The notes below the pieces were generated by a model. The model made no database searches and was not told the origin of the DNA. It worked only from the letters and a program-made list of their open reading frames with translations. A DNA stretch of 16,779 nucleotides from CAYNNP01 sp964398215 (GTDB lineage Bacteria > Planctomycetota > Planctomycetia > Pirellulales > Pirellulaceae): assembly GCA_964398215.1 (NCBI GenBank), contig CAYNNP010000145.1, positions 1 to 16,779 of the forward strand, in the 5' to 3' direction. Shown piece after piece: positions 5,530-13,018 of this stretch (position 1 is its first letter; each line of letters begins with the position of its first letter). The position numbers were made by a program, and so were the translations under genes.

Positions 5530-8500
5530 CTATTTCAAAAAGTAGAACGCTTTCATGTTGAATATGGCATGGGTCAGGTCGGCCCATGCTTGCGCTTCAT
5601 TGTTGCCATATTCCTTTTTTTGGATTTCCAAAAATTTACGATACCGTTCCAACTGAGATTCCGTCGGCCTGACCCCATGGGCCTTGCGGACCATTTCCTG
5701 AATTCGCGCTGTGTCGTCTTGTTTGCTGGCGACAATTTTTTTGGCCCACGTTTTCGCTTGGCCGATCACAAACGGATCGTTCATCAATGTCAGTGCTTGG
5801 GCAGGTACGTTGGAATTGCTCCGCTGTCCTTTTGGGCCAAATGGATTTGGCATGTCGAACGCCAGCATGAATGGATTCACAAAGTTTCGATAGACCGATA
5901 GGTAAACACTGCGGCGTCCGTCGCCATCCAATGGCCCACTACCGCGTGCGCCGCGACCAGTCATGAAAGCTGTGCGATGCGTTGCCACACTGCCTGCAAT
6001 GGGCTGCAAGTTGATGCGGCCTGAACATTGCAGCATGGCGTCCCGAATCGCTTCGCCCGGCAAGCGACGAACTCGCATCTGGTACAGAAACCGGTTGGTT
6101 GGATCTGTAACGGCAATGTGTTCGCGATCGTTCTTGGGGTTGGCCACGCTTCGTTGACGGTAGGTCTGCGAAAGAACAATTCGCGAAATCATTTGTTTTA
6201 CTGACCAATCGCCAGCAATGAATTCACTGGCCAGATAGTCCAGCAATTCTGGATTCGATGGCAGTTGTCCTTGGGGGCCAAATTCATCGACCGAGGCAAC
6301 GATCCCACGGCCAGTCAAAAAGTGCCAAAGTCGGTTCACCATGACGCGCGCAGTCAGTGGATTGTTGGGGCTTGCAATCTCTTTGGCCAATTCCAGACGG
6401 CTCATTTCGCGGCTCCCAAACGCTTGTAGGGTTCGCGGCGGAACGCTGTCGCCTAGGCTCGCGCTGCTGCCACGAACGTAGATATGACCATTCTCGCGCG
6501 TGCCTTCTGCCATCGCCAATACGTAACGAGGCTTTGGAAGCGACTGGGAAACCTGTCGCGCGTCATTGATCGTTTTTGCCAAGCTACCAACGGCGTCGGC
6601 GTCGACCAAGTCGTTTCGGAGTAGCCAATCGGTCAAGCCAGGAATCGGTTTTGCGAAAGGTTCATCGGCTTGGGCAAGTTTGATCGTGAGAGGATCATGC
6701 ACCGTGGGCGGACCACCTTTGCTGGAAAACCAAATTTGATCGATCGCAATCTCGCCGCCACCTTGATCGGCGAACTCCAAGTACGCGTTGTGTCCGACGT
6801 ATTTGCGAAGATCACCTGCGAACGTTTTCCATTGCCAAGCGCCCTTTGTGTCGGTAGCTCCGTCTTTCATGAAGGTGCCGCGGAACAACAGCGCGTTGTA
6901 GCCAGCCATTTGGTAATTGTCGATAATCACATTCATCTTGAGGTTCGCGCTGGACCGCGTCAGCACACTAATTTCAGTCTCCGTGATCTTGAATGTGGGC
7001 GATCGCAGTACTCCCACCGCATTGGCACCATACGTACCGCTATCGATTGTTCCCGTGCGCAGCGGGTGCTTGCTGATTCCCAGTGCGGTTCGTGTGTCGC
7101 TCAGGCGAAAAGCAGCGCCGGTTGTTGTCCACCCTGGCGGTAGTTTCGTGCCCGAAAAATTTGCAAACTGTGTTCGTTTCTTGGCAAAGTTTTGAAACTT
7201 CTCGGCATCCCTATTCAATCGTGTGCGAAGTTTATCCACGGTGCCGCGTATATGTTCAGACAGCGCAACCGCAGGTGTCGGGTCTTTCATTTTAGCCGCT
7301 TTAATCGCTTCGACCCAGCGTTTTAACCGATCACGATCCAACTCAGTTTGCTTGGCGATTTCGTCAATGCGTGCATCAGTGATGTTCAACTCTGGATTGT
7401 CTTTGGCGATTTGTTTTACGGCAGCAAAGTACGCGGCAGCTTGCTGTAGCAGATCGTTTGGGTTCGCATCATGTATTTTCTGTGCCTGTCGCTCCAGAGC
7501 ACGAAAGGACGCGACTGCCGTTTCGATTTTTTTACCTGAGTCTAGCGGATAGGATTGCCGACAACTGCTTTGGATAAACGCGCTGAGGGCGTAGTAGTCG
7601 GCGGTAGAAATCGCATCGAATTTGTGGTCGTGGCACCGCGCGCAAGCGACCGTTAGGCCCAAGAATGTTTTTCCGAAAACATCCAATTGGTTGTCGATGA
7701 TATCGGCTTCGTTGGTCAACACATCCGTCGGCGCGTGGGTAGCTTCGTGCAAGTACCAAAAACCGGTGCCGATGACCGATTCATTGAACTGCTCAGTCGG
7801 ATTCAATCGAGGCTCGTTCAGCATGTCACCGGCGATGTGTTCGACGATGAATTCGTTGTAGGGAACGTCGGCATTGAACGCTCGGATCAAGTAGTTCCGG
7901 TACTCGGTGGCATGCGGCAGTGGGTAGTCGAACTCGTGTCCATAGGTTTCTGCATAGCGAACCAGATCCATCCAGTGTCGCGCCCATTTTTCGCCATAAC
8001 GTGGTGAATCCAAGAGACCTTTGACGACGGTTTCGTACGCGTTTTCGGAATCATCGTTCAAGAACGCATCGATTTGCTGCGGCGTAGGTGGCAATCCAAT
8101 TACATCAAAGTAAACGCGGCGAAGCCAAGTTTCCTTCGAAGCGGCTTCAGCCGGCAGGATCTTGGATGTTTCAAGTTGGTGCAGGATGAAGCGATCTAAA
8201 TCATCAATCGCCCAGTCCTTGAGTTGCACACTTGGAACAGTTGGCGTTTTGATCGGCCGCCAGCTCCAGTGTTCTTTGAATCGTTTGTCCAAGTCAAATG
8301 GTTCGACCATCGGCGCATCGACTTCGACTTTCTTGCGTGGGTCGGGCGCGCCCATTTCGACCCACTGCTCCAATAATTTGATTTGTGCATCGGGAAGTTT
8401 CGATTTCGGCGGCATAGCGCTGACGGCTTCGTCGGTATAACGCACCGCATCGATCAAGCTACTTTCGTCTGGCTTTCCAGGCACAACAGCGGGCCCACTA

Positions 8501-8715
8501 TCACCACCCTTTTCCCATCCCCAGCGGGAATCCAAAACCAATCCGCCTTCGATATCTTCTGCGGTGGCAGAGTGACACTTGTAACAGTGCTGTACGAAAA
8601 TTGGACGAATCTTTGCCTCGAAAAATTCGATTTGCTTGGGGGTCGGATCGTCGGCGACGGCGGCTTGGGAGGCAAGCACGCAAACAACCAACAAGAATTG
8701 GAATCGATCGATCAT
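5530..8715 (-). CDS. Exported cytochrome-type protein with PSCyt1, DUF1549 (PSCyt2) and DUF1553 (PSD1)
   Basis: A 1061-residue exported protein with a Sec signal peptide at 1-21 (cleavage near AVA/DD). Residues 25-125 are a planctomycete cytochrome C domain: haem site C44-Y-K-C47-H48 and a likely axial Met101 in SAMPPK. Residues about 150-385 are DUF1549, including YGEKWARHWMDLVRYAET and a second CxxCH in CARCHDHKFDAI (Cys358, Cys361, His362). Residues about 765-1061 are DUF1553, with NPLTARVMVNRLW at 785-797 and the typical NMKAFYFL end. Between them lies a large insert: a charged helical stretch (about 400-515), then a beta-rich domain (about 520-670). Such proteins are numerous in planctomycetes and have been linked to polysaccharide use, without proof. 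The ATG overlaps the DUF1501 stop (ATGA), with a strong Shine-Dalgarno 7 bases upstream. It is the last gene of the probable C25-DUF1501-cytochrome operon. Confidence 0.95.
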   Translation of the reverse strand: MIDRFQFLLVVCVLASQAAVADDPTPKQIEFFEAKIRPIFVQHCYKCHSATAEDIEGGLVLDSRWGWEKGGDSGPAVVPGKPDESSLIDAVRYTDEAVSAMPPKSKLPDAQIKLLEQWVEMGAPDPRKKVEVDAPMVEPFDLDKRFKEHWSWRPIKTPTVPSVQLKDWAIDDLDRFILHQLETSKILPAEAASKETWLRRVYFDVIGLPPTPQQIDAFLNDDSENAYETVVKGLLDSPRYGEKWARHWMDLVRYAETYGHEFDYPLPHATEYRNYLIRAFNADVPYNEFIVEHIAGDMLNEPRLNPTEQFNESVIGTGFWYLHEATHAPTDVLTNEADIIDNQLDVFGKTFLGLTVACARCHDHKFDAISTADYYALSAFIQSSCRQSYPLDSGKKIETAVASFRALERQAQKIHDANPNDLLQQAAAYFAAVKQIAKDNPELNITDARIDEIAKQTELDRDRLKRWVEAIKAAKMKDPTPAVALSEHIRGTVDKLRTRLNRDAEKFQNFAKKRTQFANFSGTKLPPGWTTTGAAFRLSDTRTALGISKHPLRTGTIDSGTYGANAVGVLRSPTFKITETEISVLTRSSANLKMNVIIDNYQMAGYNALLFRGTFMKDGATDTKGAWQWKTFAGDLRKYVGHNAYLEFADQGGGEIAIDQIWFSSKGGPPTVHDPLTIKLAQADEPFAKPIPGLTDWLLRNDLVDADAVGSLAKTINDARQVSQSLPKPRYVLAMAEGTRENGHIYVRGSSASLGDSVPPRTLQAFGSREMSRLELAKEIASPNNPLTARVMVNRLWHFLTGRGIVASVDEFGPQGQLPSNPELLDYLASEFIAGDWSVKQMISRIVLSQTYRQRSVANPKNDREHIAVTDPTNRFLYQMRVRRLPGEAIRDAMLQCSGRINLQPIAGSVATHRTAFMTGRGARGSGPLDGDGRRSVYLSVYRNFVNPFMLAFDMPNPFGPKGQRSNSNVPAQALTLMNDPFVIGQAKTWAKKIVASKQDDTARIQEMVRKAHGVRPTESQLERYRKFLEIQKKEYGNNEAQAWADLTHAIFNMKAFYFLK

Positions 8716-10172
8716 GCCAAAACCTCCTTGATCAAATGTCCGTGCACATCGGTCAATCGCATATCACGACCACTGAATCGAAATGTGCTTTGCGTGTGAT
8801 CGATTCCCATCAAATGCAACATCGTGGCGTGCAAGTCATGAACTTCGTAGCGATCTTTCACTGATCGGTACCCCCATTCATCGGTTTCTCCGACCATCGC
8901 GCCGCCCTTGATTCCAGCGCCAGCCATCCACGATGTAAAACCGTAGGGATTGTGATCGCGTCCGTTTTTTCCTTGGGCGAACGGTGTTCGTCCAAACTCG
9001 CCAGTCCAAACCAGAAGCGTTTCATCAAAAAGCCCCAATCGCTTGAGGTCTTTGATCAACGCAGCAATCGGTTGATCCACGGTTTTGCAGTTTTTGTTAT
9101 GCCCCTCGATTAGTCCATTGTGTTGATCCCAACGGTCCCCGTTACCACCAGGGCATGTCAATTCGATGAAGCGAACGCCACGTTGCACCAAGCGTCGCGC
9201 GAGCAAGCATTCTTTTCCAAAGATCGTTGTCTGTTTGAAGTCGGATTCCAGCCCATACAGTTTCTTTGTCTCTGCGGTTTCGTCGCTCAAGTCCGTTAAC
9301 TCGGGAACGGCAGTTTGCATTCGAAAGGCCGTTTCGTAATTTTGAATGGCGGCTTCGACTTCGGGATCGCCAGCAAGTTGCGACAATAGTTCGTCATCCA
9401 TCGTGCGGACCAAGTCCAACTTTCGCTGTTGCAGTTCGGTACGCGGTTCGCTTGGTTTGACGTTTGCGATTGGCTGTTGATTGGGCAAAAACACGCTGCC
9501 CTGGTACGCCGACGGCAAGAACCCAGAACCAAAACAGTCCAGCCCGCCGGGCGGAATCAAGCCGCCGTTGATGACAACGAATCCAGGTAGGTCCTGGTTC
9601 TCCGTGCCTAGCCCATAGCCGAACCAGGCGCCCATGCTGGGACGGCCTTGGAAGCCGTTGCCCGTATGCAAAAAGTAGTTCGCCGAGGTGTGTTCACTGA
9701 ACATCGACGTCATCGACTTGATGATTGCCAAGTCATCAGCGACTTCTGACAAGTAAGGGAACAGTTCACTGATCCAGTGTCCGCTTTCGCCACGCTGTTT
9801 GAATTCCCATTGGCCTTTCAATACTTTGCCGATGTTGTCGAATTGCGTCGGCGCTAGTTTGCCGATGACCTTTCGCGGATCCTTGCCATCGTATTTTTCA
9901 AGCAAAGGCTTGTAGTCGAATGTGTCGACATGCGAGGGGCCGCCATCCATGTACAAAAAGATCACATGCTTTGCTTTGGGTGCAAAGTGTGGCTTGCGCG
10001 GTGCCCAAGGATCTTTCTTGGTTTCGGCAGCGAACGAATCTGGTTGTGAAAGAGCAGCGAGGGCAGCGGCGCCGAAACCAGTCGAGCATTGTTTGAGCAT
10101 GTCGCGCCGATTTGTGGCGCGAGGTGCAAACCGACCGCAGTGATTTGATTTGGAAGTCATGGGGGATGACAT
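8712..10172 (-). CDS. Tat-exported DUF1501 protein (alkaline phosphatase/sulfatase-like fold)
   Basis: A 486-residue DUF1501 protein. The N-terminus has a twin-arginine signal, NRRDMLK (residues 21-27), followed by a hydrophobic stretch to about 42 and a Ser-Phe-Ala-Ala site, so it should be exported folded. The core begins VIFLYMDGGPSHVDTFDYKP (70-89). It continues with EFGRTPFAQ (392-400), GRDHNPYGF (404-412) and HDLHATMLHLMGIDH (445-459), whose Asp/His residues are probable metal ligands by analogy with the alkaline phosphatase superfamily. No substrate is known. Starts at 10172 and 10160 are both possible; neither has a Shine-Dalgarno, and both keep the Tat motif. Its stop overlaps the start of the cytochrome-type gene by ATGA, so the two are probably translationally coupled. 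It lies 57 bases downstream of the C25 peptidase gene. Confidence 0.95.
   Translation of the reverse strand: MSSPMTSKSNHCGRFAPRATNRRDMLKQCSTGFGAAALAALSQPDSFAAETKKDPWAPRKPHFAPKAKHVIFLYMDGGPSHVDTFDYKPLLEKYDGKDPRKVIGKLAPTQFDNIGKVLKGQWEFKQRGESGHWISELFPYLSEVADDLAIIKSMTSMFSEHTSANYFLHTGNGFQGRPSMGAWFGYGLGTENQDLPGFVVINGGLIPPGGLDCFGSGFLPSAYQGSVFLPNQQPIANVKPSEPRTELQQRKLDLVRTMDDELLSQLAGDPEVEAAIQNYETAFRMQTAVPELTDLSDETAETKKLYGLESDFKQTTIFGKECLLARRLVQRGVRFIELTCPGGNGDRWDQHNGLIEGHNKNCKTVDQPIAALIKDLKRLGLFDETLLVWTGEFGRTPFAQGKNGRDHNPYGFTSWMAGAGIKGGAMVGETDEWGYRSVKDRYEVHDLHATMLHLMGIDHTQSTFRFSGRDMRLTDVHGHLIKEVLA
8723..8729 (-). promoter_or_regulatory. Strong Shine-Dalgarno of the cytochrome-type gene, inside DUF1501
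   Basis: On the minus strand AAGGAGG lies 7 bases before the ATG at 8713-8715. It is the strongest ribosome binding site in the window, where most genes have weak or absent ones. It sits within the last codons of the DUF1501 gene, fixing the start of the downstream gene and supporting co-transcription of the pair. Confidence 0.85.
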
Positions 10173-10229
10173 TGGTGGGAGGTGACAGGGCTGTCATGCG
10201 CTGTACCAGTTTACCAAGAAACCACGCTA

Positions 10230-11804
10230 TTACTTTTCGCTGTTTGGCCGAATGTTTGTTCTTTGCCCACCCGATGCCCACTGGCCTTGCCCAGAAACGA
10301 TTGCCCGAATCAATATTTGTCCGCTGACGTCGCCCGGCAGGGTCAGTTTTGCGCTCACGGGTTGATTTTTGACCACGTTCACATTAACCGATGCAACTGT
10401 CAGATCATTTGGGTTATCGCCCACCACCGTACCCAGCGGCCGTTCGGCAAAAACGGCTAGCCTGCCATCAATGGGGCTGGTGAATTCTAGATTCAGCGGT
10501 TCGCCCGCTGGGTAGCCCACGTCGACTTTGAAGGGCAATTCTTGTGGTGGATTCATGCTCAACAAAGGGTCGCCCAACAAATTGTAGAGGCTCATGTGTT
10601 CGTCGCGTTCGTCGCTGAGTGTTGTTCCAGCGGGGCTGACCAATTTGGCCACCGTGTCGATCATCAATCGTGTCGTCGATCGTTTGGTGCTGTCCTCGCT
10701 TTTCATTTGCTTAAGCGTTTCTAGCCAAGCGTCGCCTAAACGTGGAGCCTTGTTCTCGTAGACGGCTTGGATCAGTCCGACTGCTGCCGTTGTGTTGCCG
10801 TACGGCATCGTGACGCGGCTGCCCGCAAATACAGCGACGGGTCCACCGTTGGTTAGCAACATATTTTCGGCAAAGGAGTCTTCACTGGCGTCGATCGCAC
10901 CGGTGTAGCAAGCAAGGATCAAAGCAATGGGTGCTGATTCGGCGGGCCGTTTTAAATTTACCAGACTGTTGGAATCTAGAACGGGGACGCCGTCTCGCGT
11001 TTGTGGAACACGATCAAGCTTTGTGACATTTCCATGTCCCGCGTAAACCCAAAATCTGGCACCTTTTGCGTACTGGTCGACGACCGCTGATGTGAACGAT
11101 TCGTCTTTTGGAAAAAACTGGTGACCAGGACTCGCGTACAGCAAACTGGTTCGTGTGTCCGTTGGCAGCACGCTTGTTACGATATTTCGCGTTACGGTCT
11201 CGATTGCTCTATCGGCCATGAAACCAAATCCGCCAACACCACCAACCAGTTGGACATCGCCGCGCCAGGTTCCAAAGTCTTTGCTGTTTTCATAACTGAT
11301 AATTCGGGCAAGCAGTTGTTCAAGCTCGACCACGCGATTGACTGGCAAGCGACCAACACAGGCTTCAGGAACGCCGTCATTGTCAAAATCGCCAAACTGA
11401 AAATCGGTCGAAAGGGTTGGTGTTGAACCCCATTTCGCTGTAACCGTTGACTTTCGATAGTTGATCGGAACGTGCCGAAGTGTATCAACGCCGACACCCA
11501 TCACTGGAGCATCTCCGACCAACAAGACGTACCGCGTTTGATCTGTCGCAGTCGCTGCAATCTGTTTTTGAAGTTCTTTTGAATCACGTTGGCTGGGGAT
11601 CATACTGACTTTGATTCCCGCCGTTGTGCGGTAGTCGACCCATTTTTGCATCGATTGCTGGTAATTGGTCGGGCAGACAACGACCACGTCTACTGCCTGT
11701 GCGAAACGACCAAAACCGAGAATAATGGAGAGTTGAACTAGAATGGCAGCAATCGTTTTCGCGTTCACGCAAGCATGATTTGTGTGGGACGTTTGAATGT
11801 TCAT
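10230..11804 (-). CDS. Secreted gingipain-like cysteine peptidase (C25 family)
   Basis: A 524-residue protein with a Sec signal peptide: Lys16, a hydrophobic stretch at 17-32 and cleavage near AQA/VD (37-38). The C25 caspase-like fold is seen in order: the N-terminal strand VVVCPTNYQQSMQKWVDYR (41-59), RYVLLVGDAP (91-100), FGDFDNDGVPEACVGRLP (137-154), YAGHGN (254-259) with catalytic His257, ALILACYTGAID (294-305) with catalytic Cys299, and YNLLGDPLLSM (407-417) at the end of the catalytic domain. Asp139, Asp141 and Asp143 may bind calcium. A beta-sandwich-like domain of about 100 residues follows; I see no type IX secretion signal of the Porphyromonas kind. Gingipains cut after Arg or Lys, but the specificity here is unknown. 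It is probably first in an operon with the DUF1501 and cytochrome-type genes, and is divergent from pdxA. Confidence 0.9.
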   Translation of the reverse strand: MNIQTSHTNHACVNAKTIAAILVQLSIILGFGRFAQAVDVVVVCPTNYQQSMQKWVDYRTTAGIKVSMIPSQRDSKELQKQIAATATDQTRYVLLVGDAPVMGVGVDTLRHVPINYRKSTVTAKWGSTPTLSTDFQFGDFDNDGVPEACVGRLPVNRVVELEQLLARIISYENSKDFGTWRGDVQLVGGVGGFGFMADRAIETVTRNIVTSVLPTDTRTSLLYASPGHQFFPKDESFTSAVVDQYAKGARFWVYAGHGNVTKLDRVPQTRDGVPVLDSNSLVNLKRPAESAPIALILACYTGAIDASEDSFAENMLLTNGGPVAVFAGSRVTMPYGNTTAAVGLIQAVYENKAPRLGDAWLETLKQMKSEDSTKRSTTRLMIDTVAKLVSPAGTTLSDERDEHMSLYNLLGDPLLSMNPPQELPFKVDVGYPAGEPLNLEFTSPIDGRLAVFAERPLGTVVGDNPNDLTVASVNVNVVKNQPVSAKLTLPGDVSGQILIRAIVSGQGQWASGGQRTNIRPNSEK

Positions 11805-11903
11805 GGTGCCGGGTTGGTCAAAGTTAGAAGCCTGAATGGTCGTTTTCCGTTTCTACAACGACCATGAATATCACACAGAATCTTACGGATTGTTGCCATA
11901 GCA
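11805..11903. promoter_or_regulatory. Divergent promoter region, C25 operon / pdxA
   Basis: These 99 bases separate the starts of the C25 peptidase gene (minus) and pdxA (plus), so both promoters should lie here or overlap the gene starts. The stretch is fairly AT-rich around 11865-11900. I could not assign -35/-10 boxes with confidence, and neither gene has a good Shine-Dalgarno. The call rests on gene arrangement only. Confidence 0.45.
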
Positions 11904-12899
11904 ATGTTAGAAAACTTGCCCTCCAGCGTTCCCAAAATTGCGATTTCCGTCGGCGACTGCTCCGGTGTTGGTCCTGAAATCTGCCTGAAGTCCCTGGCAG
12001 AACCAAGTGTCACCGATCGATGCGTTCCTGTTCTGGTCGGCCCTGCCGATGTGATCCGGATGGTATCCGAACGATTGAATCTGGATTGCCCCAGCGTGGC
12101 GACGACGAAAGACATCCCATTTTTGACGCAGCCAGCGATCATCGACGTGGGGCCGGTCGATGCCGGCGATGTGACGCCGGGAGTGTTTAGCCAGTCTACC
12201 GGAGCAGCATCTTATCAGGCCGTCATCAAGGCAATCGATCTTGTGAAATCCGATGTCGTGTCTGGGATCGTCACGGGGCCGATTCAAAAAGAAGCTTGGC
12301 ATTTGGCGGGAGTCGAATTTCCTGGTCATACGGAATTGTTGGCGCGACAGTTTGCGACGGATGACTTTTGCATGATGTTGACCAGCGATCAGATTTCATG
12401 CGTGTTGGCAACGATACATATACCGCTTGCTGACGTCGCGACCGAGTTGACGACAGAAAAAGTTCTTCGTGCCATTCGCTTGGGCGCTGGTGCCCTTTCA
12501 CAAAAGCTGGGATGTCCTGCCAGAGTCAGTGTCTGTGGTTTGAATCCGCATGCTGGCGAAAGCGGATTGTTCAGTCATGGTGAAGAATCCGATTTGATTC
12601 AGCCAGCCATCGATCAGGCTGCACAGCAGGGCATCGCAGTTACCGGTCCCCTGGCACCTGATACTGCATTCACGCCAGCGATGCGGCGTCAAACGGATGT
12701 TTACGTTTGCATGTACCACGACCAAGGGCTAATTCCGCTGAAGGCATTGTCGTTTGATGACGCGGTGAATGTGACGCTGGGGTTGCCAATTGTGCGAACA
12801 AGTGTCGATCACGGAACGGCACTCGATATCGCTTGGCAAGGCAAAGCGAATCACCAAAGCATGTTGTCCGCTATTCGGCTTGCACTTGATTTGGGTTGA
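11904..12899 (+). CDS. pdxA: 4-hydroxythreonine-4-phosphate dehydrogenase
   Basis: PdxA oxidises 4-phosphohydroxy-L-threonine with NAD in the DXP-dependent pathway to pyridoxal phosphate, in the cytoplasm. The 331-residue protein has the usual length. Motifs in order are GVGPEI (21-26), VTGPIQKEAWHLAG (123-136), PGHTELLA (140-147), ATIHIPL with metal ligand His172, CGLNPHAGESGLF with His216, MYHDQGLIPLK with His272, and VNVTLGLPIVRTSVDHGTA (288-306). One oddity is the N-terminal loop, normally G-D/E-P-A/S-G-I-G-P, which here reads GDCSGVGP with Cys in place of Pro19. The metal ligands are all present, so activity is expected. It is transcribed away from the C25 operon and is followed after 119 bases by the DUF6798-like gene. 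Confidence 0.96.
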   Translation: MLENLPSSVPKIAISVGDCSGVGPEICLKSLAEPSVTDRCVPVLVGPADVIRMVSERLNLDCPSVATTKDIPFLTQPAIIDVGPVDAGDVTPGVFSQSTGAASYQAVIKAIDLVKSDVVSGIVTGPIQKEAWHLAGVEFPGHTELLARQFATDDFCMMLTSDQISCVLATIHIPLADVATELTTEKVLRAIRLGAGALSQKLGCPARVSVCGLNPHAGESGLFSHGEESDLIQPAIDQAAQQGIAVTGPLAPDTAFTPAMRRQTDVYVCMYHDQGLIPLKALSFDDAVNVTLGLPIVRTSVDHGTALDIAWQGKANHQSMLSAIRLALDLG

Positions 12900-13018
12900 T
12901 CATCCACTGGCCCGCTCACGCTGTGCACTGCTTTGGCGGCGATCTCCAATTGATTTTGATTTGTGCTACGCTATGCACTCTTTGTGAACACCGCGCTGAC
13001 CACGAACGCAACCGATAG

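Noticed and set aside
5185..5901. Plus-strand open frame of 238 codons
   Set aside because: More than half is antisense to the DUF1553 end of the cytochrome-type gene and the rest is repeat-like intergenic DNA; no recognisable protein.
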